Assembly: GCF_002564105.1 (NCBI RefSeq)
Contig: NZ_PDBX01000001.1
Location: 434,001 to 498,000 of the forward strand
Direction: 5' to 3'
DNA: 64,000 nucleotides
Source of the DNA: Collimonas sp. PA-H2
GTDB lineage: Bacteria; Pseudomonadota; Gammaproteobacteria; Burkholderiales; Burkholderiaceae_D
Position numbers and translations under genes: made by a program. The notes under the pieces are model-generated. The model was not told the DNA's origin and searched no databases. It saw nothing but the letters and a program-made list of their open reading frames with translations. This document shows, in pieces, positions 1 to 10,200 of this stretch. Within the stretch, counting starts at the first letter, position 1; each line of letters starts with the position of its first letter.

Positions 1-67
1 GATCAACCGTCGCTCTACCCTCTACATTCAATCGCTGGAAAATTGTAATTGCATCTTCAGCGGTCAT
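1..67 (-). CDS. Unidentified protein, N-terminus only
   Basis: An open frame begins at an ATG at 67 and runs off the left edge after 22 codons (it starts MTAEDAITIF). It is preceded by a near-perfect ribosome binding site, AGGAGG, about seven bases upstream, which is the main reason to call it real. Too little is visible to assign a family. It lies downstream of the channel gene on the same strand, with a small hairpin between them. Confidence 0.55.
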   Translation of the reverse strand, partial: MTAEDAITIFQRLNVEGRATVD

Positions 68-139
68 AAGCCCTCCTGTCGTGATGCCGTCAGTATAAAA
101 ATATCCAACCACTTCACACACAACTAGTTTAGAGATTGA

Positions 140-156
140 CCGCACTAAAAGTGCGG
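140..156 (-). terminator. Small hairpin after the channel gene
   Basis: CCGCACT and AGTGCGG form a perfect 7-bp stem with a 3-base loop just past the stop codon of the channel gene. There is no clear T run on the minus strand, so termination is uncertain. Confidence 0.3.
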
Positions 157-159
157 CCG

Positions 160-1623
160 TCAGTCTTGTCCGGAACGACCGTTAAACCAGCGCTCCAGCA
201 ATTTGCCGGCCGCCTCGCGCCCACCTAGCCCAAAGGCTAATGCAATCGCCACCGCAATCGCACCCAGGACCAAGCCGAAGGCAATTTGCACAATCTCATT
301 GGCAATGCCCATGGCACGTAAGCCCATCGCGAACACAAGTCCAAGAATGGCAAACTGAGCAATGCGTGCAAGCAAATTACTGTTGTCATTGTCTGCTTGC
401 TGGATAACACGACGCGCCAGTCCGGCCAGCCAGAAACCAATTATCAGAATGACGCTACCCATCAGGATATGCGCGCCAAATTCAATGAACAGCGTCACGA
501 CGTCCCGCACTTGCGAAAAGCCAAGCCGATTGGCGGCTTCCACGACCGCGAATAGCATGGCGAAGAAAACCACCAAACGCCCCGCCACCGTCGACGGCTG
601 CAGAGAGCTGGTGAACACTTTTTCCAGGCCGAGCAGCGACGGCAGACCGTCCGCCCCTGCGGCCACCAGCAGCTTTTGCAACAGAGCACCGACAAATCGC
701 GCGGCATAAAAAGTTACCAGCAGGATTACGACAGCGCCGACGATATTGGGTACGGCGCCAAGGAACTGGTCGAGCAGATTAGTGGCCGGGCGGGAAATTG
801 CTTCGATTTTGAGGGCATCCAGGGCCGAAATCAGCGTCGGCACGAAAACGAAGATATACACTACGGCGCCAGCCAGACTGGATAGCTTGACCGGCATCGC
901 GCTCTCTGCCCCCTGCGCCAGCTTGTCTGCGCCGGCAGCTACCAGCAGATTGACAACCAGACCGCGCAGGATCTTGGCAAGAATCCAGCCGACCAATGCA
1001 ATCACAGCCGCGGCAAAGATATTCGGCACAAACGCCAGCAACTTATCCGTCATGCCTTGCACCGGCGTCAAGAGGCCATTCAAGTTGAACACTGCCAGAA
1101 TGGCGGGAATGAACATCAGGATGACCAACCAGAACAGCACATTGCCCAGATAGCCGCTCATAGGCTGCATGCCGGTAGCTTCGGCCAGTTTGTCATCCAA
1201 TTTACTGGAGCGCAGCGCCTTGTCGGCAATACTGCGCAGTAACGACGCGATCAGCCAAGCGACCAGCGCCAACACCGCTCCGCCGATTAGGTTCGGCAGA
1301 TAGTTGATGATCCTCGTGACGAGTTGCGCGAAAGGATTGGAGACCGCATACAGGTTCAGGACATTGAAGATACCCACGGCGGTAATGAGAAGAATCAGCC
1401 AGAATAGTCCGCTTGCAATCATGCCCTCGATACGAGCGCCCTGCCCGGTGCTCTCGGTGATACGCTGATCGACTTTCAGTGCATTCAATAATTTGCGGGC
1501 TGCGGCCCGGGCAACAACAGCAATCAGCCAACCGATGATCAGAATGCCGAGTGCGCCGGCAATCTTTGGTAGATAGGCTCCCAACGTGTTTTGCAGCGAG
1601 ATAAAAAAACTGGATAAATCCAT
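160..1623 (-). CDS. CmpX-like mechanosensitive-channel-family membrane protein
   Basis: A 487-residue inner-membrane protein made of repeated units of a hydrophobic helix pair followed by a short polar segment with small-residue motifs such as LPNLIGG, VPNIFAA and VPNIVGA. This is the pattern of the conserved TM-helix repeat family that includes Pseudomonas CmpX, related to small mechanosensitive channels. The role of such proteins is membrane-tension or envelope homeostasis; substrate specificity cannot be read. The C-terminus is a glycine/alanine-rich helix (FGLGGREAAGKLL) typical of MscS-type pore regions. The start at 1623 was chosen because GAGGGG lies just upstream and the first transmembrane helix follows directly. 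A longer frame back to 1839 has no hydrophobic or conserved content and was discarded. Confidence 0.8.
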   Translation of the reverse strand: MDLSSFFISLQNTLGAYLPKIAGALGILIIGWLIAVVARAAARKLLNALKVDQRITESTGQGARIEGMIASGLFWLILLITAVGIFNVLNLYAVSNPFAQLVTRIINYLPNLIGGAVLALVAWLIASLLRSIADKALRSSKLDDKLAEATGMQPMSGYLGNVLFWLVILMFIPAILAVFNLNGLLTPVQGMTDKLLAFVPNIFAAAVIALVGWILAKILRGLVVNLLVAAGADKLAQGAESAMPVKLSSLAGAVVYIFVFVPTLISALDALKIEAISRPATNLLDQFLGAVPNIVGAVVILLVTFYAARFVGALLQKLLVAAGADGLPSLLGLEKVFTSSLQPSTVAGRLVVFFAMLFAVVEAANRLGFSQVRDVVTLFIEFGAHILMGSVILIIGFWLAGLARRVIQQADNDNSNLLARIAQFAILGLVFAMGLRAMGIANEIVQIAFGLVLGAIAVAIALAFGLGGREAAGKLLERWFNGRSGQD

Positions 1624-1789
1624 TTTGTGCCCCCTCAAACATTGTGATGCGATTTGACGACCGTTACCTCTTTCGAACTTCTGATAAACCTTATCTAATA
1701 AGCGTCGTGTGTCGATACAGCAGTCCGTGTCCGCATCAAAATCAACTTGAACGCGAGACTTGCAATACTGTGTGGTTTCAATCCTTTTT

Positions 1790-2068
1790 TTAGCGGCGAG
1801 GATACCGGATTGTTCCCTGCAGTGCAGCCTGCCGGACATGCACGGGCAGCATTGTGATAAGAGCGTGCAGCATCAACGGCACCAGTACAAAGTCATCGGC
1901 TATCCCGAGCAAAGGCAATGCCAAGTTGAACGGAGCGAAGAAATACATCGTGAGTAAAATGATCGCCGGCATGAACCAACCCGGTCGATCCGCATGCCGC
2001 AATGCAAACCACGTGGTGCGCAGGTCGGTTTTACTCATGCGCCAAACAATAAAAGACAATTTCTTCAT
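1790..2068 (-). CDS. DUF1232 (YkvA-like) small membrane protein
   Basis: A 92-residue protein with two hydrophobic stretches. The segment with LLGIADDFVLVPL matches the DUF1232 signature, in which a first hydrophobic segment is followed by a (L/Y)xDD motif and a second helix. The function of the family is unknown. The ATG at 2068 has GGAG nine bases upstream. It is transcribed in the same direction as the channel gene, 166 bases further on, and may form an operon with it. Confidence 0.65.
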   Translation of the reverse strand: MKKLSFIVWRMSKTDLRTTWFALRHADRPGWFMPAIILLTMYFFAPFNLALPLLGIADDFVLVPLMLHALITMLPVHVRQAALQGTIRYPRR

Positions 2069-2232
2069 CAGAGATCACTCCAGAAAATTCATTCTACGGG
2101 CGATGCAGTTATGTACCTGAGTTCCCCACACTTGCGCCACATCATTTCATTTTTTGTTGAGGGCGCCTTTAAATGCTTTACCAGTGGTAAATCTGACGGC
2201 TTTAGTAGCCTTGCATCGAGCAGATCGCTCGG

Positions 2233-2517
2233 TCAGACCTGATGAATCACGATAAGCGAGGCTGCATACGCCAGAGTCTGCTTGTAATGCGGTAAGCTAC
2301 GATGCGTATTGGCGGCCAGCTTGTCAAGTTGCTCTTTGAATGCGAGTAAATTGAGCTCCGGGTCGCCCGGCTTGCTCAGGATGATATAGCGGCACGCATC
2401 GTGGATGACGACCAGGACTGCCAGCTCCACGCTATCACCATAGAGAGACAGCGCTGCCAGCGTTTGAATTTTATTGATGCATTCATCGATAAAACAGTTT
2501 TCGATATGAACGTCCAT
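2233..2517 (-). CDS. Hypothetical 94-residue protein
   Basis: A small soluble protein, mixed helix and strand, with no signal peptide and no motif I recognise. The start at 2517 (MDVHIENCF) was chosen over an ATG seven codons upstream because GGAG is placed six bases before it. Codon use is similar to neighbouring genes, so it is probably real. Confidence 0.5.
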   Translation of the reverse strand: MDVHIENCFIDECINKIQTLAALSLYGDSVELAVLVVIHDACRYIILSKPGDPELNLLAFKEQLDKLAANTHRSLPHYKQTLAYAASLIVIHQV

Positions 2518-2768
2518 TACGTACTCCAGAAACAGCATTGCGGCTTAATTGCATTAAGATCAATCTTAAGGAGTGGTGAGCCCCATGTCTATTGGGGTTC
2601 GCGGCATTTCACAAGAGTTTTCAAATTCAATGTTGACGGGCAATATTCCGTATTTCTCCGACACACTGCCGACCGTCAAAAGTACCTTGAATAATCTCTC
2701 GCAAGCAACGCTTGGTAACCTTCGCTTTGCATCCTGCCTGCCTCATTCGCACATGTATGATCGTCAGT

Positions 2769-3251
2769 TCATCTCATCTTGGCAGGATTCGGCGCCGCCG
2801 CTCCAGCTTCGATTTTCGTTATGACATAACCGACAGGAATCCACTGTCCGGTCGTCTGTATCATCGAAATTTTCTCCACCGCCATACCTTTTGAAAAGCG
2901 CGACGAAAATGCGATGTTGATGTATTCGCCTGGCGGCAGGCTGGGCGGATTGGTGATGCGCACTATCTGCACCCATTGACGCCCGCCAATCGCTCCCAGG
3001 TCTTTTTTTACCGCGCCCAGGTATTTCAGCCACCCATCCTTGCCGATGTTTTTTTGCATGGCCTGGCCGCTCTGCTCCCACATGCGATCGGCCTGGCCGG
3101 CATCCGCCATGGCTGCCCACTGGGTCGCCGTGACGACAGCGCTGTCGATCGAGCCGTCTATCTGGGCCGACGCCGAATTTGTCATAGCTAAGCCGCTCAT
3201 TGCGATTGTCCAGATAAGGGCCGCTTTTCTTAATGCTGAAAGTGAAATCAT
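2769..3251 (-). CDS. DUF4019 exported protein (copy A)
   Basis: A 160-residue protein with an N-terminal signal peptide (cleavage likely after NSASA). The body matches the DUF4019 pattern: WAAMADAGQADRMWEQ near residue 45, a conserved W-LKYLG stretch, LPPGEYINI, and a C-terminal WIPVGY motif. The family is periplasmic and of unknown biochemical function. It lies 60 bases downstream of the TpgA-like gene and is the last gene of the adhesin operon. A second DUF4019 gene lies upstream of the adhesin (15457-15969). The two share the WEQ, LP-GE and W-PVGY positions, so they are paralogues. Confidence 0.75.
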   Translation of the reverse strand: MISLSALRKAALIWTIAMSGLAMTNSASAQIDGSIDSAVVTATQWAAMADAGQADRMWEQSGQAMQKNIGKDGWLKYLGAVKKDLGAIGGRQWVQIVRITNPPSLPPGEYINIAFSSRFSKGMAVEKISMIQTTGQWIPVGYVITKIEAGAAAPNPAKMR

Positions 3252-3311
3252 TTGTCTCTCTCAATCGATGTCAAGATACTGTGCATTCTCCGGCGGCCTG
3301 ATGCCGGCGCC

Positions 3312-4127
3312 CTACTTTTCTCCCATGACGTCGATCTCGACACGCCGGTTGGGCTGCAAGCATTGCACCAGCTGCGGGGTAACGGCTTCGCCCTGGCACT
3401 GGACCACCGGCTGCGATAGTCCAGCGCCATAAGCTTTTATCGCTTTTTCGTCCAAGCCCTGCTGCACTAGGTAGCTGCGGATGGTTTCAGCCCTTGCCTT
3501 GGACAAGGTGAAGTTGGAAGTTTCTGTACCGATACGGTCGGTATGCCCTGTCACAACCACGGAAGCCAGCGTGACGCCATCCTGCTTGAGCTGGCTCACC
3601 AGGCTGTCGATTTTTTCCCGGCCCGGCCCGGTCAGATCAGCGAGGCCGGATTTACCAAAGACAAACAAGCCGTCGGCGGAAAGGGTGACACGTTGATGGT
3701 AAGGCTGGTCTGCCACCACCATTGTCGGGTTGGTCGGATTAAGGTATTTCTGGCAATCCAGCTCTTTCCAGAGGGTAGAGGTGACACGGTAGTCAGAGTC
3801 ATAGTTGACCATATATTGACAAGTCACGTACTCATTGTTTTTACCGGTACGGAAATTGAAAATGTAATTCCAAACTCTCACGTTAAAGACACCTTCGTGG
3901 AAATGCGGCACGCCCAGCAAGTCGTAGACCTGGGTCTTGCTTAGACCAGGCGCCATGTTGCGAAGGCTTTCAATCGAAACGAAGGTCCCTTCTTGCATGT
4001 AGGAAGAATTTCGATCCGGAAATTTTTCTGGCGGGTCATTTGCCAGGGCTGTACCAGCGACAAGCAGCAATAAGCCAGCATAGACGGCCGCCCCCAGAAT
4101 GCTCGGTTTCATTATTGACTGTTTCAT
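3312..4127 (-). CDS. tpgA: TpgA-like peptidoglycan anchor of the trimeric autotransporter
   Basis: A 271-residue periplasmic protein. A signal peptide ends near GTALA, without a lipobox. An SmpA/OmlA (BamE-like) domain follows, with the typical GLSKTQVYDLLGVPHF stretch. The C-terminal half is an OmpA peptidoglycan-binding domain (GHTDRIGT, LSKARAE, NRRVEID). This domain order directly downstream of a trimeric autotransporter is that of TpgA, which in Acinetobacter Tol 5 links the adhesin AtaA to peptidoglycan. The assignment follows from architecture and synteny. GGGGAGG lies directly before the ATG. A paralogue at 17107-17982 has the same two domains but is a lipoprotein. The symbol is used by analogy. 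Confidence 0.75.
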   Translation of the reverse strand: MKQSIMKPSILGAAVYAGLLLLVAGTALANDPPEKFPDRNSSYMQEGTFVSIESLRNMAPGLSKTQVYDLLGVPHFHEGVFNVRVWNYIFNFRTGKNNEYVTCQYMVNYDSDYRVTSTLWKELDCQKYLNPTNPTMVVADQPYHQRVTLSADGLFVFGKSGLADLTGPGREKIDSLVSQLKQDGVTLASVVVTGHTDRIGTETSNFTLSKARAETIRSYLVQQGLDEKAIKAYGAGLSQPVVQCQGEAVTPQLVQCLQPNRRVEIDVMGEK

Positions 4128-4162
4128 ATTTTCCTCCCCGATTAGACGTTCAGGATGTTAGC

Positions 4163-4192
4163 CCCATGACAGATGCTTGCATCTGTCATGGG
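4163..4192. other. Perfect 13-bp inverted repeat between adhesin and tpgA
   Basis: CCCATGACAGATG at 4163-4175 pairs perfectly with 4180-4192 around a 4-base loop, eight bases past the adhesin stop codon. Neither strand has a T run, so it is not a standard intrinsic terminator. It could stabilise the 3' end of the very long adhesin mRNA or set the adhesin to anchor expression ratio. Confidence 0.7.
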
Positions 4193-4200
4193 CAGCTCCG

Positions 4201-7200
4201 TTACCACTGGAAGCCAGCGGATACCACACCGCCTGTTTGACCTCGGCTACTCGATGTCGCAGCTGCCTTGTAGACCCAGCGCCCGTTTTCGGAGATGGTC
4301 GAAATACCTAACGCCAACCCGGTTTGCCCTTGGAACGTACTTCCGGCAATCGCCACCATGCTCTTCCCAGGCGTTGACGGTTGCGGTAATCCACCTACTG
4401 CCATTGCCGCCGCTGAGCCACCATCAGCATCATGCCGATTCGAATCGACCGAGTTCTGCAAGGATTGCACTCTGCTATCGGTGTACTGGTTGGCTTGCTG
4501 TACCGCAGCCCCTAGGCCGGTATTGAATTGTTGAACATTGACTGCGTCCGTGGGCGCAGTCCCGGTCGCAACGTTATGGATGGTTACCGGGCCAGCTGAG
4601 CTGCCGTTGCCCATGGTGACGCTACTGTAGTTGGTCGTACCGTCAGGATTGGTGTCGTAACGCACACCGCCTGACTGCACCGCCTGCAGTTGGCGCACAT
4701 TGACAGCGTCGGTTGCCTGGGTGCCCCCCGCCACGTTGGTGATCTGACGCTCGTTGCCTGCGCTACCCACCGACACAGCACCTTGCGTGGACGCCACCGC
4801 GGTATTGGAGAACTGCTCCTTGCCGCCGTTCATGCCGGCACGGTCAGCCGTCGAGCCGCCGCCCAGCGCCACCCCGCCGCTGGCTGTCGCACTGGCGCCG
4901 GCGCCGATCGCCACCGCGTTCATGCTGGTGGCAGCGGCATTCTTGCCGGAAGCAATCGCGTCTAGCCCCGTCGCTCCTTCGTTATGCTCGTTGCTGCCGC
5001 CAGTCGAATTCACGCTGTAGTACTTGGTCTGGCCCAGCGCCACGACAGAGGTCAGGTTGCTGATCGCAGTATTGGTTGCGAACAGCTGGCTGCCGTTCAC
5101 GGCATCGGTGCTGCTGGCGGTCAGTTGGCCGGCCGCCACGTTGGTGACCTGCCGCTCGCTGCCGGCGCTGCCGACGCTGACCACGCCCACCGGCGCCGCG
5201 CCGGCAAAGGTATAGCTGGTCCCATTGATCGTGGTGCCGGCCGTGGCGACCGCCGCTCCAGTAGTCGAACTATTACCCAATGCCACGCTGTTGGCCGTGC
5301 TTGCCATAGCGCCCTGCCCCACGGCTGTGCTGTTCGCTACCGTAGCCTGAGCTCCGTTGCCCAGCGCCGTACTGTTGGTTCCGGACGCTACCGCGCCGAA
5401 GCCGCCGGCGCTGGCATTGGCGCCGCTCGAGACCGGCTGCGTCGCCGTCACGCTGCTGTCCGATACGAATGGACCAGTCTTGCCGGCAGTGAGATTATTG
5501 ATCGCCGTCGTATTGCCTGCGATGTTGGTGGTGTTGACGGAGACCTGCTGGTTGGTCGCATACAACTGCGAACCATTCACGGCATCGGTGCTGGTCGCGC
5601 TCAACTGCCCTGCCGCCACGTTGGTGATCTGACGTTCAGCCCCCACGCTGCCCACGCTCACCACGCCTGCCGGTGCTGCGCCGGCAAAGGTGTAGGCGGT
5701 GCCGCCGATGGTCGCGCCGGTGGTGGCTACTGCAGCGGTAGTCACCGTACTGCCTTGGCCCAATGCGACATTGCTGCCGCTGGTGCCAGCCGCAATGCTC
5801 GCGCCTTGCCCCAGCACCGTGGCATCAGCGTTGCCGTTATCGGTCGCCTGATTGCCCAGCACCGTGGATGCGGCGCCGCTTGCGGTTGCGCCGAAGCCGC
5901 CGGCGCTGGCATTGGCGCCGCTCGATACCGGCTGTACCGCCGTTACGCTATTGTCCGATACGAATGGACCAGCCTTGCCGTTGGTGATATTCGTGACTGT
6001 CGTACCCAGGGTGTTTATCGCCGTATTGGTGGCAAACAATTGCGAGCCATTCATCGCATCAGTGCTGGTCGCACTAACCTGGCCGGCGGCAACGTTGGAG
6101 ATCGTACGTTCAGCACCGACTGCGCCAACGCTCACCGTACTTGCCGGCGCGGTGCCGGCAAAATTGTAAGCAGTGCCGTTGATGGTCGCGCCCGTCGTTG
6201 CTATTGCCGCCGCCGTAGTGCTTCCTGCGCCCAAAGCTACTGCGCCGGCATTGTTGGAAGAGGCGCCGGAACCGATGGCAATCCCTTGCGTCGCCGCAGC
6301 CGACACCGTCGCAGTGTCGCCCAAAGCGATGGAGCCTGCATTGTTCGCCTGCGATGCGTTACCCAGCGCTAGCGAGCCTTGGCCGGTAGCCGTGTTGGCA
6401 TTTCCCAGCGCCACGGCGCCTTGGCCGTTAGAGGTATTGTTGGCGCCCATTGCTACCGCCCCCGTGCCGGTCGCATTGTTCGGATCGCCAATCGCCACCG
6501 CACCGTCGCCGCTGGCAGTATTGCCCACGCCTATCGAAACCGCCTTGCCGCCGGTTGCCGTCGCTGTCTGGCCGATGGCGATGGCGCCGGCGGAATTTGC
6601 TATCGCTCCGGTCCCTTGCGCAATCGAATTGCCGCCTGTCGCTTGCGCGCCATTGCCTAGCGCGATATCGTTGGCAGTCGCCGGCGTGCCGTTGACGCCT
6701 GCCACCGCATTCAGGCCCTGGGCGATCGAATCATTGCCGTAGGCATTGGCGACCGGTCCGACGGCGATGCTGTCGGTACCCGCCGCGTTGCTGTCGGCCA
6801 GCGTCGAATTGGTGTGGAAGTACTTGATGCCGCCACCGTTGTTGATGTTGTTGAGGGTATTGCCGATACCGGTTACCGCTGTATTGGTTGCGTTCAACTG
6901 CGAACCGTTCACGGCATCGGTGCTGGTAGTGCTGAGACGGCCCGCCGCGACATTGGTGATGGTACGTTCATTGCCGACGCTGCCTACGCTGACCGTCGAT
7001 GCCGGTGCGGCGCCAGCAAAATTGTAGGTGGTGCCGTTAATCACAGCGCTGGGCGTCCCGACTGCCGCCGCGGTACTGGAACCGGCCCCCAACGCCACAT
7101 CATTGGCGTTGTTCGCCGTCGCTCCATTGCCAGCGGCGAAGCTGCCTGCTCCGGTTGCCACTGCTGCCGGACCGACCGCGACCGAATCGGTGCCAGTTGC

Positions 7201-10200
7201 AGTCGAGTCAGCCAGGGTCGAATTGGCGTGGAAGTACTTGATGCCGCCACCGTTGTTGATGGTATTGACTGTGGTTCCCAGATTGGTCACTGCGGTATCG
7301 GTGGCGAACAGCTGACTGCCGTTCACTGCATCCGTGCTGGTGCCGCTAAGGCGACCTGCCGCCACATTGGTGATGGTGCGCTCATTGCCGACACTACCAA
7401 CACTCACCGTCGATGCTGGCGTAGCACCTGCGAAGTTGAAAGTCGCACCATTGATCACAGTGCTCGCCGTTCCCACTGCGGCCGCTGTGCTGGAACCTGC
7501 ACCCAATGCCACATCATTGGCGTTGTTCGCCGTCGCTCCATTGCCGGCGGCGAAGCTGCCTGCTCCGGTTGCCACTGCTGCCGGACCGACCGCGACCGAA
7601 TCGGTGCCAGTTGGCACACTGTCTGCCAGGACCGAGTTAGTGTGGAAGTACTTGATGCCGCCACCGTTGTTGATGTTGTTGATGGTATTGCCGATACCGG
7701 TTACCGCTGTATTGGTTGCGTTCAACTGCGAACCGTTCACGGCATCGGTGCTGGTGGTGCTGAGACGGCCCGCCGCCACATTGGTGATGGTGCGCTCATT
7801 GCCGACACTACCAACACTCACCGTCGATGCTGGCGTAGCACCTGCGAAGTTGAAAGTCGCGCCATTGATCACAGTGCTCGCCGTTCCCACTGCTGCTGCA
7901 GTGCTTGAACCTGCACCCAATGCCACATCATTGGCGTTGTTCGCCGTCGCGCCATTGCCGGCGGCGAAGCTGCCAGCTCCGGTTGCCACTGCTGCCGGAC
8001 CGACCGCGACCGAATTAGTGCCTGTCGCTGTTGAATCAGCCAGCACCGAATTAGCATGGAAGTACTTGATGCCACCACCGTTGTTGATGTTGTTGACAGT
8101 GTTGCCCAGATTGGTGACAGCTGTGTCGGTGGCAAACAGTTGGCTGCCGTTCACAGCATCCGTGCTGGTGCCGCTGAGACGGCCCGCCGCCACATTAGTG
8201 ATCGTACGCTCATTACCCACGCTGCCAACACTCACCGTCGATGCTGGCGTAGCACCTGCGAAGTTGAAAGTCGCGCCATTGATCACCGTGCTCGCCGTTC
8301 CCACTGCGGCCGCTGTGCTGGAACCTGCACCCAATGCCACATCATTGGCGTTGTTCGCCGTCGCTCCATTGCCGGCGGCGAAGCTGCCTGCTCCGGTTGC
8401 CACTGCTGCCGGACCGACCGCGACCGAATCGGTGCCAGTTGCCGTCGAGTCAGCCAGGGTCGAATTGGCGTGGAAGTACTTGATGCCGCCACCGTTGTTG
8501 ATGGTATTGATGGCTGTATCGGTTGCAAACAGCTGCGAACCGTTCACGGCATCCGTGCTTGCAGCACTTAACTGTCCTGCCGCTACATTTGTGACCTGAC
8601 GTGCCGACCCCGCACTGCCCACACTCACTACGCCGGTCGGTGCCCCACCCGCAAAGGTATAAGCCGTGCCACCGATAGTTGCACCTGCGGTCGGCACCGC
8701 CGCAGCAGCGACCGTGCTGCCTTGACCCAGCGCCACATTGCTGCCGGCCGTGCCAGCCGCAATGCTGGCGCCCTGGCCTACTACCGTCGCATTGGCGTTG
8801 CCGTTGTCGGTGGACTGGTTGCCCAGCACTGTCGACGCCGCACCTGTTGCCGTTGCACCGAAACCGCCGGCGCTGGCATTGGCGCCGCTCGACACCGGCT
8901 GCACCGCCGTCACGCTGTTGTCCGATACGAAGGGACCGGCCTTGCCGCTGGTGACGGCATACAGTTGCGAACCATTCACGGCATCCGTGCTGGTGGCATT
9001 CAAGGCCGCCGGCGCCAGGTTGGTGATCGTCACCGGTGCGCCCGCACCGGCGCCGCCGGTCGCGCCCAGGGTGATCTTGCTGCCGCCAACCGCGTCGTAC
9101 TTGACCGCGATATTGGCAGTGTTGTCGATATTGGTATTGAGGGCCGTCAAGGCTCCTGCAACCGTGGTCTGTGCCGTCGGTCCCGTCACAGCTCCGGTGG
9201 GGCTCACGGTGTTGATCGGCTGGCTGAAACCGCTGATCGTGCCAGTCGCCGGATTGTAAGTCGCGCCACCACCCAGCGTGCTGGCTGTGCTATTTCCGAG
9301 ATTATCCGTATGTGCTTGCACCGTACTGATGCCAGTGGACAGCGAAACAACCGAGGTGGAGGTTGATGTTGACAACGATGTCACATTGCTGTTGGTGGTG
9401 CTCAGACCGGTCGAGGTAGAAGTCGACAGCGACGCCACATTGCTATTGGTCGTGCTCAGGCCGGTCGAGGTCGAGGTCGACAGCGATGCCACGCTGCTGT
9501 TGGTGGTACTCAGGCCGGTTGAGGTCGACGTCGACAAGCTGCTGATATTGGAACCTACAGTGCTCGCGACGGTGTACAGCTGACTGCCATTGATAGCATC
9601 CGTGCTGCTGGCGCCAATCAGTCCTGCAGCGACATTCTGTATCCGGCGCTCAGAACCCGGCGCGCCGACGCTGACCACGCCTGCGCTCGAACTGGCGCCG
9701 GCGAACGGGCCAAAGGTAGTACTGCCTATCGTGGTATTGGCTACGCTGCCAGTGCCACCGGTAGCTGCCGATGCCGTACTCGTCGTAGTTGCCGATTGAC
9801 CTAATGCTATGGAACCGGCAACGCTAGCGTTGGCCCCGGCGCCAATGGCGATCGAATTGCCGCCAGTCGCGCTGGCAGCGTTGCCCAAGGCAATATCGTT
9901 CGCCGTCGCCGGCGTGCCGCTGACGCCAGCCACTGCATTCAGGCCTTGCGCTATCGAATCGTTGCCGTAAGCATTAGCCACAGGCCCCACGGCGATCGCA
10001 TCCGTGCCGGTTGGCGAACTGTCCGCCAAGACCGAATTGGTGTGGAAATATTTAATCCCGCCGCCATTGTTGATCGTGTTAATGGCGGTATTGGTCGCAA
10101 ACAGCTGCGAACCGTTCACCGCATCGGTACTGGTTCCGCTCAGCTGACCTGCCGCTACATTTGTGATCTGGCGTGCCGATCCTGCGCTGCCCACGCTGAC

